DNA from: Streptomyces sp. ST2-7A
Lineage (GTDB): Bacteria; Actinomycetota; Actinomycetes; Streptomycetales; Streptomycetaceae
Direction of reading: 5' to 3'
Assembly: GCF_021390475.1 (NCBI RefSeq)
Contig: NZ_JAJUWS010000004.1
Coordinates: 1-64,000, forward strand
Length of the DNA stretch: 64,000 nucleotides
This document shows, piece after piece, positions 33,210 to 42,121 of this stretch. Numbering within the stretch: the stretch's first letter is position 1; the number at the start of each line of letters is the position of its first letter. Made by a program: the position numbers and the translations under genes. The notes under the pieces were generated by a model. It saw only the letters and a list, made by a program, of their open reading frames with translations, was not told the DNA's origin and ran no database searches.

Positions 33210-33599
33210 ATGGCACTGAGCACCACACTCGATTGGCTGCTGGACGACCTGGGGGAGCGCCTGCCCAGGGTCCGCCACGTCCTGCTGTTGTCCGGGGACG
33301 GTCTCGTCAACTCGACGAGTCGGGCACTGGACCGGGGTAACGCGGAGCGTCTCGCCGCGGTGGCCTCCGGCCTGCACAGCCTGGCCAGGGGAGTGGGAAG
33401 CCACTTCGCCTGCGGCGGGGTTCGCCAGACGATGATCGAGTTCGACGACGGGGTGTTGATGGTGACCTCGGCCGGGGACGGCAGCTGCCTGTGCGTGCTC
33501 ACCGGGCCCGAGGCGGACCTGGGACAGGTGGGGTACGAGATGACCCTGCTGGTCAACAAGGTCGGCGAGCACATGGCACTGGCCGCCCGCGAGGCGTAG
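33210..33599 (+). CDS. CvnB-like roadblock/LC7 protein
   Basis: 129 residues from ATG 33210 with a GGGGAG site upstream. It is a single roadblock/LC7 domain: LDWLLDDLGERLPRVRHVLLLSGDGL, NAERLAAVASGLHSLARGV and SAGDGSCLCVLTGPEADLGQVGYEM. Such proteins bind and regulate Ras-like GTPases such as CvnD. It lies 123 bp after the CvnA-like gene. The usual next genes, CvnC (DUF742) and CvnD (GTPase), are absent; two terminator hairpins and an opposing helicase gene follow. Confidence 0.9.
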   Translation: MALSTTLDWLLDDLGERLPRVRHVLLLSGDGLVNSTSRALDRGNAERLAAVASGLHSLARGVGSHFACGGVRQTMIEFDDGVLMVTSAGDGSCLCVLTGPEADLGQVGYEMTLLVNKVGEHMALAAREA

Positions 33600-33726
33600 C
33601 CCGGTTCCGCCGCCCCGGGCCCGCGCCCCCTCCGGGGAAGGATCGGGTGCGCGCGGGGCGACATCCGCGCACCATCCGGGCATCACCCGCACCGCCCGCA
33701 CCGCCCGCACGACCCCGTACCACCAG

Positions 33727-33753
33727 GCCCCTCCGGATGCCCGCCGGAGGGGC
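33727..33753 (+). terminator. hairpin after the CvnB-like gene
   Basis: GCCCCTCCGG and CCGGAGGGGC form a 10-bp perfect stem with a 7-nt loop. The surrounding 323-bp gap to the helicase gene otherwise holds only short CACCGCCCG-type repeats. Confidence 0.6.
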
Positions 33754-33791
33754 TTCCGCGTTCCCGGAGGGACGCGGCGGACCGACCGGCG

Positions 33792-33835
33792 CCGGTGGGC
33801 GTGCCGGTCGCACTCCCCGCCGGCACACCCACCGG
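33792..33835. terminator. second hairpin between convergent genes
   Basis: 16-bp arms with one mismatch (33792-33807 and 33820-33835), 88 bp from the helicase stop. It may serve the helicase transcript. Confidence 0.55.
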
Positions 33836-33922
33836 GGAAGCCGAAGCACCGAGGGCGCACGGGTCTCTCCGCGCGCCCCTGATGTATCCGGCGTGCTCCC
33901 GTCCCCGGACCTCCCGCCGGGG

Positions 33923-36439
33923 TCACATCCGGCCGACGTCCGTCACCCGCACCACCGCGCGACCCTCCGCGTCCGAGGCCGCCAGATCCACCTCGGCCGA
34001 GATGCCCCAGTCCCGGTCGCCCGCCGGGTCGGCGAAGGTCTGCCGCACCCGCCACAGGCCCTCGCCGGCGACCTCCTCGATGCCCAGCAGAGCCGGCCCC
34101 CGGGCGTCCGCGCCGGTCCCCAACCGGTCGTACTCCTCCCAGTACCCCTCCATCGCCCGCCCCCAGGCCGCGGCGTCCCATCCGGAGTCGCGGTCCAGCT
34201 CCCCCAGGTCCGACATGCGGTGCAGGGCCGCCAACTCCACCCGTCGGAACATCGCGTTGCGCACCAGCACCCGGAAGGCCCGGGCGTTCGCGGTGACCGG
34301 GCGGGTCTGCTCGGCCCGGTCCCGGGCCTCTTCCACGGTCTCGCCCTCGACGGGATTGGCCAGTTGCTCCCACTCGTCCAGCAGGCTGGAGTCCACCTGC
34401 CGCACCAACTCGCCCAGCCAGGCGATGAGGTCCTGGAGTTCCCCGCTCTTCAGGTCGTCGGGGACGGTGTGCTCCAGTGTCTTGTAGGCGCTCGCCAGAT
34501 AGCGCAGGACGATGCCCTCGGTCCGGGTCAGCTCGTAGTGCGACACGAACTCGGAGAAGGTCATCGCCCGCTCGTACATGTCCCGCACCACCGACTTGGG
34601 GGACAGCGGATGGTCACCCACCCAGGGGTGGCTCTTGCGGTAGACCCCGTAGGCGTGGAACAGCAGTTCGGCGAGCGGTTGCGGATGTGTGACCTCGGAC
34701 AGCCGCTCCATCCGCTCCTCGTACTCGATGCCGTCCGCCTTCATCGCCGCGACCGCCTCGCCGCGCGCCTTGTTCTGCTGGGCGGCCAGGATCTGCCGGG
34801 GATCGTCCAGGATCGACTCGATCACCGAGACCATGTCCAGCGCGTAGCCGTCGGACTCGGGATCCAGCAGTTCGAAGGAGGCCAGCGCGAAGGTGGACAG
34901 TGGTTGGTTGAGCGCGAAGTCGGCCTGCAGGTCCACGGTCAGGCGCGCGATCCGGCCCTCCGCGTCCGGCTCCGGCAACCGCTCCACGATCCCGCCGTCC
35001 ACCAGTGAGCGGTGGATGGCGATGGCCCGGCGGATGTGCCGCAACTGCTGTCGGCGCGGTTCGTGGTTGTCCTCCAGCAGTCGACGCATGGCGTCGAAGG
35101 CGTTGCCCGGGCGCGCGATGACCGCCAGCAACATGGCATGGGTGACACGGAAGCGGGAGGTCAGCGGCTCGGGGTCGGCGGCGATGAGTTTGGTGAAGGT
35201 GTCCTCGCTCCAGTTGACGAAGCCCTCCGGCGCCTTCTTGCGGACCACCTTGCGGCGCTTCTTCGGGTCGTCCCCGGCCTTGGCGAGCGACTTCTCGTTC
35301 TCGACCACGTGCTCGGGGGCCTGGGCCACCACCAACCCGGCGGTGTCGAACCCGGCCCGGCCGGCCCGGCCGGCGATCTGGTGGAACTCCCGCGCGCGCA
35401 GCGTCCGCACCCGGGTGCCGTCGTACTTGGTCAGCGCGGTGAACAGCACCGTGCGGATCGGCACGTTCACCCCCACGCCCAGGGTGTCGGTACCGCAGAT
35501 CACCTTCAGCAACCCGGCCTGGGCCAGCTTCTCCACCAACCGCCGGTACTTGGGCAACATCCCCGCGTGGTGGACCCCGATCCCGTGCCGCACCCAGCGC
35601 GAGAGATTGCGACCGAAACCGGTGGCGAAACGGAAATTGCCGATCAGTTCGGCGATCGCGTCCTTCTCCGCCCGGGTGCACATGTTGATGCTCGTCAGTG
35701 CCTGGGCCCGCTCCACCGCCTGGGCCTGGGTGAAGTGCACGATGTAGACCGGCGCCTGTCGGGTCTCCAGCAATTCCGTCAGGGTCTCCGTCATGGAGGT
35801 GACGCGGTACTCGTAGGACAGCGGCACCGGGCGGGTCGCCGAGCGCACCACGGCGGTCGACCTGCCGGTGCGCCGGGTCAGGTCCTCCTCGAACCGGGCG
35901 ACATCGCCCAGCGTGGCCGACATCAGCACGAACTGCGCCTGCGGCAGCTCCAGCAACGGGATCTGCCAGGCCCAACCCCGGTCGGGCTCGGCGTAGAAGT
36001 GGAACTCGTCCATCACCACCTGCCCGATGTCGGCGTCCGCGCCGTCCCGCAGCGCGATGGAGGCCAAGACCTCCGCGGTGCAGCAGATCACCGGGGCGTC
36101 GGCGTTGACCGAGGCGTCCCCGGTCAGCATCCCGACGTTCTCGGTCCCGAAGAGCTTGCACAACTCGAAGAACTTCTCCGACACCAGGGCCTTGATCGGC
36201 GCCGTGTAGAAGGTGACCTCGTCCCGGGAGAGCGCGGCGAAGTGGGCCCCCGCCGCCACCAGGGACTTCCCCGAGCCGGTGGGGGTCGCCAGAATGACGT
36301 TGGCGCCCGAGACCACTTCGATCAGCGCCTCCTCCTGGGCCGGGTAGAGCGTGATCCCCCGTTCCTCGGCCCACGAGGAGAAGGCGTCGAAGAGGGCGTC
36401 GGGGTCGTTGGACTCGGGGAGCCGGTCGATGAGGGTCAC
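33923..36439 (-). CDS. Ski2/Mtr4-like DEAD/H-box RNA helicase with DUF3516
   Basis: 838 residues from GTG 36439 with GGAG upstream; the longer upstream frame overlaps the divergent gene and is not coding. Motif I ATPTGSGKSL, Ia APIKALVSEKF, Ib TGDASVN, motif II MDEFHFY (DEFH) and motif III LMSATLGD are present. So are motif IV-V VHHAGMLPKYRRLVEKLAQAG and GTDTLGVGVNVPIRTV, and motif VI HQIAGRAGRAGFD. The C-terminal ~380 residues are DUF3516. This architecture is conserved in actinobacteria and related to exosome-associated helicases, so a role in RNA turnover is plausible but not established. Confidence 0.92.
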   Translation of the reverse strand: MTLIDRLPESNDPDALFDAFSSWAEERGITLYPAQEEALIEVVSGANVILATPTGSGKSLVAAGAHFAALSRDEVTFYTAPIKALVSEKFFELCKLFGTENVGMLTGDASVNADAPVICCTAEVLASIALRDGADADIGQVVMDEFHFYAEPDRGWAWQIPLLELPQAQFVLMSATLGDVARFEEDLTRRTGRSTAVVRSATRPVPLSYEYRVTSMTETLTELLETRQAPVYIVHFTQAQAVERAQALTSINMCTRAEKDAIAELIGNFRFATGFGRNLSRWVRHGIGVHHAGMLPKYRRLVEKLAQAGLLKVICGTDTLGVGVNVPIRTVLFTALTKYDGTRVRTLRAREFHQIAGRAGRAGFDTAGLVVAQAPEHVVENEKSLAKAGDDPKKRRKVVRKKAPEGFVNWSEDTFTKLIAADPEPLTSRFRVTHAMLLAVIARPGNAFDAMRRLLEDNHEPRRQQLRHIRRAIAIHRSLVDGGIVERLPEPDAEGRIARLTVDLQADFALNQPLSTFALASFELLDPESDGYALDMVSVIESILDDPRQILAAQQNKARGEAVAAMKADGIEYEERMERLSEVTHPQPLAELLFHAYGVYRKSHPWVGDHPLSPKSVVRDMYERAMTFSEFVSHYELTRTEGIVLRYLASAYKTLEHTVPDDLKSGELQDLIAWLGELVRQVDSSLLDEWEQLANPVEGETVEEARDRAEQTRPVTANARAFRVLVRNAMFRRVELAALHRMSDLGELDRDSGWDAAAWGRAMEGYWEEYDRLGTGADARGPALLGIEEVAGEGLWRVRQTFADPAGDRDWGISAEVDLAASDAEGRAVVRVTDVGRM

Positions 36440-36631
36440 CGCTCCATCTTGCCCGTCGCCCGCCCACCCACCCAACCGGCGGGGAAGCGAAGATCGACAG
36501 GGGCTACGCTGTCCCCCGCCGGGCGGTGACGGGACGGCCCGGAGCGGCCCGATCGGCGGTTTCCCCCGCACAGGGGTGCGGGGGCCGCGGGGGACCGCGG
36601 AGCGTTGCGAGAAGGGGCGGGCCACACCACC

Positions 36632-37420
36632 ATGATGGGACCGGCGCACTCATTGTCCGGAGCGGCAGCCTGGGTGGGGGTCGCGGTGGCCACCGCCCTG
36701 GCGGGCCATCCGATGCCCTGGCCGGTACTGGTGGCCGGGACCCTCATCTGCGCGGGAGCGGCGCTCGCCCCCGACCTGGACCAGAAGTCGGCCACCATCT
36801 CCCGGGCCTTCGGCCCGCCCTCGAAGTGGCTCGCGGGACTGGTCGACAAGCTGTCGGTCGTCGTCCACAACGCCACCCGGGGGCCGGCGGACCGACGTCG
36901 TACCGGAGGCCACCGCACCCTGACCCACACCTGGCTGTGGGCGCTCCTCATGGGCGTGGGGTTCTCCGCCGCCGCCGTCCACTGGGGACGGTGGGCGGTC
37001 CTGGCCATCCTCTTCGCCCACATGGTGCTGGCGGTGGAGGGCCTGCTGTGGCGGGCCGCCCGGATCTCCAGCGACATCCTGGTATGGCTGCTGGGGGCGG
37101 CCGCCGCCTGGATACTCGCCGACATCCTGAACAGATCGGGCAACGGCTCGGAATGGCTCTTCCCCGGTCAGCCCTACCTGTGGATCGGCATCCCCATCGT
37201 GCTGGGTGCCATGGTGCACTGCGTCGGTGACGCGCTGACCATCTCCGGCTGTCCCTTCCTGTGGCCGTTGAGGATCAAGGGGCGGCGCTGGTACCCGCTG
37301 GGCACACCGCGGTTCATGCGCTTCCGGGCCGGGGCGTGGGTGGAGAGCAACGTGTTGATGCCCGGCTTCATGGTGGCCACGGCGGCGGGCGGCATCGCGG
37401 CCCTGATGCTGGCGGCCTGA
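36632..37420 (+). CDS. YdjM-type membrane-bound metal-dependent hydrolase family protein
   Basis: 262 residues from ATG 36632 (the adjacent ATG at 36635 is equally possible). It starts MMGPAHSLSGAAAW, with His and Ser near the first membrane segment, followed by AALAPDLDQ (acidic cluster) and RRRTGGHRTLTHTW. This pattern of His/Asp residues between hydrophobic segments is typical of the YdjM/DUF457 family. About five membrane segments are seen. HCVGDALTISGCPFLWPLRIKGRRWYPLG is the C-terminal family motif. E. coli YdjM is in the SOS regulon, and the biochemical activity of the family is not settled. Confidence 0.85.
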   Translation: MMGPAHSLSGAAAWVGVAVATALAGHPMPWPVLVAGTLICAGAALAPDLDQKSATISRAFGPPSKWLAGLVDKLSVVVHNATRGPADRRRTGGHRTLTHTWLWALLMGVGFSAAAVHWGRWAVLAILFAHMVLAVEGLLWRAARISSDILVWLLGAAAAWILADILNRSGNGSEWLFPGQPYLWIGIPIVLGAMVHCVGDALTISGCPFLWPLRIKGRRWYPLGTPRFMRFRAGAWVESNVLMPGFMVATAAGGIAALMLAA

Positions 37421-37470
37421 GACCGACGGGTCGGGGCCCACCGGGGCGCCGATCACGACACGAGGGGGCG

Positions 37471-39282
37471 TCAGCCGTGCCAGGACCGCCACAGCGCCGC
37501 GTAGGCACCGTCGGCCGCCACCAGTTCGCGATGCCCGCCCAGCTCCGTGATCCGCCCGTTCTCGACCACGGCGATCACGTCCGCGTCGTGCGCGGTGTGC
37601 AGGCGGTGGGCGATGGCGATCACCGTCCGGCCCTCCAACACGTTGGACAGGGACCGCTCCAGGTTCCGGGCCGATCGCGGATCGAGCAGGGAGGTCGCCT
37701 CGTCCAGCACCAGGGTGTGCGGGTCGGCCAGCACCAGCCGGGCCAGCGCGATCTGCTGGGCCCGGGCCGGGGGGACCGCCGTGCCCCCCGATCCGACTCC
37801 GGTGTCCAGGCCGTCCGGCAGCCCCGCGGCCCACCGCTCCGCGTCCACGGCGAGCAGTGCCGCCCACAGTTCCTCGTCCGTCGCCTCCGGGCGGGCCAGC
37901 CGCAGGTTGTCCCGCAACGGCCCGACGAAGACATGGTGCTCCTGGTTGACCAGGGCCACGTGCCGGCGTACCCGCTCCGCCGGCATCGCGGCCAGCGAGG
38001 TCCCGCCGAGGGTGATCGATCCGGCCCGGGGGGCGTGGATACCGGCCAGGAGCCGGCCCAGCGTGGACTTCCCCGCACCCGAGGGTCCCACCAGGGCGAC
38101 CCGGGTGCCGGGCGGTACCCGCAGCGAGACGTCGTGCAGCACGTCGATGCCCTCGGTATAGCCGAACCGCACCTTCCGGGCGTCCATCAGCCGGTCGGCG
38201 TCCGGCTCCCACCGGTCCCCGTCCCCGGGGGTCGCCCCGGCCCGGTCCGGCCCGATCTCCCGGATGCCGACCAGACGGGCCAGCGACACCCGCGCGATCT
38301 GCAACTCGTCGAACCAACGCAGGATCATGCCGACCGGCTCCACCAGCATCTGGGCCAACAGTGCCCCGGTGACCACCCGGCCCACCGGCAACCAGCCCTG
38401 CAGGACGAAGATCCCGCCGACCGTCAGTACACCGCCGAGCACCACGACGTGGTAGACGTTGATCGCCGGGATCAGGACCGAACGCAGCCACAGGGTGTAT
38501 CGCTCCCAGCCGACCCAGGTGCCGATCCGTCGCTCGGAGAGCGCGATCCGGCGCGGCTCCATCCGGTGCGCCTCCACGGTGTGGCCCGCGTCCACCGTCT
38601 CGGCCAGGGCCCCGGCCACGGCGGCGTATCCGGCGGCCTCGGCCCGGTAGCCGGCCGGGGCGCGCCGGAAGTACCACACACAGACCGCCAGTAGCAGCGG
38701 CAGGGCGACCAGGATGCCCAGCCCCAGCGGCGGGGCGACCACCACGATGCCGCACAGCAGCAGGGCGGCCCACACCACCGCGATGGCCAGTTGCGGTACC
38801 GCCTCCCGCATCGCCTGCGACAACCGGTCGATGTCGGTGTTGACCCGGGCGAGCAGGTCACCGGTGCCGGCCCGTTCCAACACCCCCGGCGGCAGGGCCA
38901 CCGAGCGGACCAGGAAGTCCTCGCGCAGGTCGGCCAGCATCCGCTCGCCGAGCATCGCCCCGCGCAGCCGGACCAGCCGGACGAAGACGGCCTGGACGAT
39001 GACGGCCAGGGCGAAGCCGGTCAGGATCCGTCCCGGCTCGACCCCCCGGGCCTCGTCGGCCAGGCCCTGCACCACCCCGCCCAGCAGCCAGGGGCCGACC
39101 ATCGAGGCGAGGACGGCGACGGAGTTGACCGCCACCAGGATCGACAGGGCCCGGCGGTGGCGGATCAGCAGTTCGCGCACATAGGCGCGCACGGTGGCGT
39201 CGCGGGCGACCGGCAGGGTCGTCGGGTTCTCGTCCCGGCCGGGATCGTGTTCCGGGGGACGCACCCCGATGGTGGGGGTCAC
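37471..39282 (-). CDS. ABC exporter half-transporter with degenerate signature motif
   Basis: 603 residues from GTG 39282, which overlaps the upstream exporter stop as GTGA and has GAGGAG upstream. Six membrane segments are followed by an ATPase domain. Walker A GPSGAGKST is intact, the Q-loop is NQEHHVF and Walker B is HTLVLDEATSLLD. The switch His is in IAIAHRL. The LSGGQ signature is replaced by VPPARAQQ. With the upstream partner it forms a heterodimer: its Walker A faces the partner's good signature (working site), and its bad signature faces the partner's bad Walker A (dead site). The substrate is unknown. Confidence 0.9.
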   Translation of the reverse strand: MTPTIGVRPPEHDPGRDENPTTLPVARDATVRAYVRELLIRHRRALSILVAVNSVAVLASMVGPWLLGGVVQGLADEARGVEPGRILTGFALAVIVQAVFVRLVRLRGAMLGERMLADLREDFLVRSVALPPGVLERAGTGDLLARVNTDIDRLSQAMREAVPQLAIAVVWAALLLCGIVVVAPPLGLGILVALPLLLAVCVWYFRRAPAGYRAEAAGYAAVAGALAETVDAGHTVEAHRMEPRRIALSERRIGTWVGWERYTLWLRSVLIPAINVYHVVVLGGVLTVGGIFVLQGWLPVGRVVTGALLAQMLVEPVGMILRWFDELQIARVSLARLVGIREIGPDRAGATPGDGDRWEPDADRLMDARKVRFGYTEGIDVLHDVSLRVPPGTRVALVGPSGAGKSTLGRLLAGIHAPRAGSITLGGTSLAAMPAERVRRHVALVNQEHHVFVGPLRDNLRLARPEATDEELWAALLAVDAERWAAGLPDGLDTGVGSGGTAVPPARAQQIALARLVLADPHTLVLDEATSLLDPRSARNLERSLSNVLEGRTVIAIAHRLHTAHDADVIAVVENGRITELGGHRELVAADGAYAALWRSWHG

Positions 39283-41114
39283 GCGTTCTCCTCGACGTGG
39301 ACGGACCCGGTGCGGGGCCCGGTGCGGACATCGGGGCGGACGGGGGCGTCGAGTCCGGTGTCCCGACCGACCACGGCCCGGTACCGCGGGGTGTTCCCCC
39401 ACAGGTCGCCGTGGGTGCCCTCGGCGGCGACCCGACCGTCGAGCAGCAGCACCACCCGGTCGGCGTGTTCCAGCAGCAGCGGACTGGAGCCCAGCACCAC
39501 CGTGGTGCGGCCCGCGCGCAGCCCGCGCAGGGCGGCGCCGATCCGGGCCTCGGTGTGGGCGTCCACCGCGGAGGTGGGTTCGTCCAGCACCAGCACGGGC
39601 GGGTCGGTGAGCAGCGAGCGGGCCAGGGCCAGTCGTTGGCGTTGGCCCCCCGACAGGGACCGGCCGCGCTCGGTGATCCGGCCCAGCAGGGGGTCGTGCG
39701 CGGCCTCGGGGGAGGTGTGGGCCAGCGAATCCAACACGTCCGAACAGGAAGCGGCCGTCAGGGCGGCCTCCGGGGTCACCCGACCGGAGGCGGGAACGTC
39801 CAACAGTTCGGCGAGGGTGCCCGACAGCAGCACCGGATCCTTGTCCTGGACCAACACCGTGGCGCGGACCAGGGCCCGGGGCAGTCCGCGGGCGGGACGG
39901 TCGTCGATCTCCACGGAAGGGGTCGGTACCCCGTCGTCCTCCTCCGGAGGGTGGCCACCCAGCCGGGCGGCCAGGCCCTCGGCTCCCTCGGTGTCCCCGC
40001 AGACCACCGCGGTGAGCAGGCCGGCGGGGGCGGTCAGCCCGGTGAGCGGGTCGTGCAGGGCGGGTGCCGCCGGGCCGGCGACGTCGTCACCGGCGGGGGT
40101 GTCGGTGGCCGGCGCGTCCCCGCGGCGCATGGACAGCACCCGCACGGCGCGTCGGGCGGCGGGCCGGGAGAAGGCCCAGGCCATCGCGCCCTCCTGGAAC
40201 AGGCGCAGCGGGAAGAGCAGGAAGAGCACGGTCCCGTAGACGGTGACCAACTCGCCGGGGGTGATGGCCCCGGTCTCCGCGAGCCGGTACCCCTGCCACA
40301 CGACGACCAACAGCAGCGCGCCGGGGACGAGGACCTGGAGGGCGTCGATCAGCGACCACATGCGGGCGGTGTGCACCGAGGCGGCCCGGACCTCCTCGGA
40401 GGCCCGGCGGTAGCGGTCCAGGAAGAGTTCCTCGCCGCCGATGCCGCGCAGGACGCGCAGGCCGGCGACGGTGTCGGAGGCCAGTTCGGCGGCGTGTCCG
40501 GAACGGGCGCGCTCGCGGTCGGCGCGGCGGGTGGCGGCGGGCACCAGGGGGAAGACGGTGAGCATCACCGCGAGGATGCCGAGCAGCACGATGAGACCCA
40601 GCCGTGGTTCGTGGAGCACCAGGGCGGTGCACACGGCGCCGGCCACGATCACGGCCGCCGAGAAGCGCGACGCGGACTCGACGAGCCAGCCGATCTTCTC
40701 CACGTCCCCGGTGGAGACCTTGACCACCTCGCCGGCTGCGACCCGGCGGGTGAGCGCGGCCCCGAGGTGGGCGGTGCGCCGGGCGAGTACCTGCTGTACC
40801 CGGGTGGCCGCGGTGATCCAGTTGGTGATCGCACTGCGGTGCAGCATGGTGTCGGCGACGGCCATCATCAGGCCGATTCCGGCCAGCAGCAGCCCGGCAC
40901 GTACCAGGCCCGCGGCCGAGGCCTCCACCGCGGCCTGCACCGCGGCGCCCACGGCGACGGGCAGACAGGCGACGGCGCCCATGTGCAGGACCCCCCAGGA
41001 GAGGGCCTTGGCCTGACCGCGGAGTTGTCGACGGAAGAGCCAGAGGAGGAAGCGGGGACCCGACCGGGTGTCGGGTTCCCCGGGGTCGGGATGCGGAAGA
41101 TCGCGAAGGCGCAT
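39279..41114 (-). CDS. ABC exporter half-transporter with degenerate Walker A
   Basis: 611 residues from ATG 41114. Six membrane segments come first (VLHMGAVACLPVAVGAAVQAA, VIVAGAVCTALVL, IVLLGILAVMLTVFPLVPAA and others). In the ATPase domain the Walker A loop reads AVVCGDTEGAEGLAARL, with no GKS/T, so it cannot bind the phosphates normally. Downstream motifs are intact: signature RSLSGGQRQRLALARSL, Walker B VLVLDEPTSAVD. The usual switch His region reads VVLGSSPLLLEHAD (no His). It pairs with the co-translated gene at 37471-39282. The heterodimer should export lipids, drugs or a secondary metabolite; nothing in the sequence names it. Confidence 0.9.
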   Translation of the reverse strand: MRLRDLPHPDPGEPDTRSGPRFLLWLFRRQLRGQAKALSWGVLHMGAVACLPVAVGAAVQAAVEASAAGLVRAGLLLAGIGLMMAVADTMLHRSAITNWITAATRVQQVLARRTAHLGAALTRRVAAGEVVKVSTGDVEKIGWLVESASRFSAAVIVAGAVCTALVLHEPRLGLIVLLGILAVMLTVFPLVPAATRRADRERARSGHAAELASDTVAGLRVLRGIGGEELFLDRYRRASEEVRAASVHTARMWSLIDALQVLVPGALLLVVVWQGYRLAETGAITPGELVTVYGTVLFLLFPLRLFQEGAMAWAFSRPAARRAVRVLSMRRGDAPATDTPAGDDVAGPAAPALHDPLTGLTAPAGLLTAVVCGDTEGAEGLAARLGGHPPEEDDGVPTPSVEIDDRPARGLPRALVRATVLVQDKDPVLLSGTLAELLDVPASGRVTPEAALTAASCSDVLDSLAHTSPEAAHDPLLGRITERGRSLSGGQRQRLALARSLLTDPPVLVLDEPTSAVDAHTEARIGAALRGLRAGRTTVVLGSSPLLLEHADRVVLLLDGRVAAEGTHGDLWGNTPRYRAVVGRDTGLDAPVRPDVRTGPRTGSVHVEENA

Positions 41115-41291
41115 GACGTCCCGGGATTTCGTGCGGGTGGGAATTCGGGAAGGGGACGAGGGGTGAGGAGGCGAGGTGGGCGAGGGGCCGTGCGGCGATG
41201 ACGGGCACGGTGGAGGCCGTGTCGTGCGTGGGCAACCGATCCAGGGTCCCGAGTGCCGCCCCGGGAAGCAACGGGTTTTCGGGGGTGGACG

Positions 41292-41319
41292 AACCTATTC
41301 GAACATGCTCGATCGTGAA
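41292..41319 (-). promoter_or_regulatory. possible promoter of the heterodimeric exporter operon
   Basis: On the minus strand TTCACG (41319-41314) and TAGGTT (41297-41292) are spaced by 16 bp, a fair vegetative promoter for streptomycetes, 178 bp upstream of ATG 41114. The same stretch has GAAC/GTTC elements that could be a regulator site. Confidence 0.35.
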
Positions 41320-41430
41320 CGAACGTGCCGACGGGTGTGGGGCGCGGGGATCGCGGATTCCCGGCCATCCTCCGCGCGGACGGTTGACGGACCGCTGTCA
41401 TGTCCGCATCATTGGGGAGCCGTCGTCGGA

Positions 41431-41444
41431 TGGGAGCGCTCCCA
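41431..41444. promoter_or_regulatory. perfect CebR-type operator (TGGGAGCGCTCCCA)
   Basis: This 14-bp palindrome is identical to the published binding consensus of CebR, the LacI-family cellobiose repressor of Streptomyces. It lies between two divergent ABC exporter genes, 317 bp upstream of one start and 678 bp upstream of the other. No cellobiose gene is nearby. Another LacI-type protein could also use it. Confidence 0.6.
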
Positions 41445-41629
41445 AGCCGCCGGTGGGCCGCCGTTCCGTCGGTCCGACCGGTTGCCGTCCGGCGGCGGCT
41501 CCGCCCGTTGACCGCAGCCTCCGGGCGGTCCGCGGGTAGCCCCCGCATCCGTGCCGACCCCGGGTGGCCGGGGGGATCCTCCCCGCCGGCGGCACGGAAG
41601 ACCCCGGGGAAGGATCCCGACAAAGTTTT

Positions 41630-41825
41630 CGCCCCGGGCGGCCGAAGCCGCCCGGGGCGTTTCCGGCGGGTCCCGCCTCCTGCCGGAAAGGGGCCCCGGG
41701 CGGGCTGGTGCCGCCCGGGGCGACGGAGGAGCGCTCCTTCAGGGGGGCGACGAGGAGTCTCGCTCCGTTCTGCTCCTTGGTTGCCGCAGGGGTTCGGAAG
41801 GTTGCCGCTTCCGCCGAACTTTTTC
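41630..41825 (+). other. series of strong hairpins ending in a T-tract, possible leader RNA or small RNA
   Basis: This lies within the 1-kb gene-free region 41115-42121. Hairpin A (41630-41659) has a 13-bp perfect stem and CGAA loop. B (41660-41689) has 8-bp arms TTTCCGGC/GCCGGAAA. C (41693-41721) repeats the 11-bp arms of A around a different loop. AGGAGCGCTCCT follows near 41727, then E (41795-41813, CGGAAG/CTTCCG) with a TTTTT run at 41820-41824. That is the layout of an intrinsic terminator on the plus strand, ~300 bp before the ABC exporter ATG at 42122. It may be an attenuated leader or the end of a short RNA. No peptide-coding frame in it is convincing. Confidence 0.45.
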
Positions 41826-42121
41826 CCGTGAATTCCGACGAGGTGTGCCCGGCCGGCGTCTTCGCAGGTCAGGAGGTTTCGCGGAACCGGGCGTGGGTGG
41901 ACACGGTGGAGGGGGCGGTCCGGGTCGGCGCGCGCGGGGGTTCGCCCCACCCGGACCCGCGCCCCATCCGTCTCCGTCCGCCGGGGCGACGAAGGGGGCG
42001 AAGCGGATGAACGTGATAATGATCAAAGCGGGTGCGCGTGCGTCCCCGCATCGGTGCGAGCCGGGCCCCGGACACGCGCCGGTCCGCCGCCGCCCCGGCG
42101 CCCACCCCGCGGAAGGACCCC

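Noticed and set aside
33087..33922. Hidden CvnC or CvnD genes near the CvnAB pair.
   Set aside because: No frame with DUF742 or GTPase motifs (GxxxxGKT) is found before the opposing helicase gene.
41289..41320. LexA (SOS) box.
   Set aside because: GAAC and GTTC elements occur, but the spacing and outer bases do not fit TCGAAC-N4-GTTCGA.
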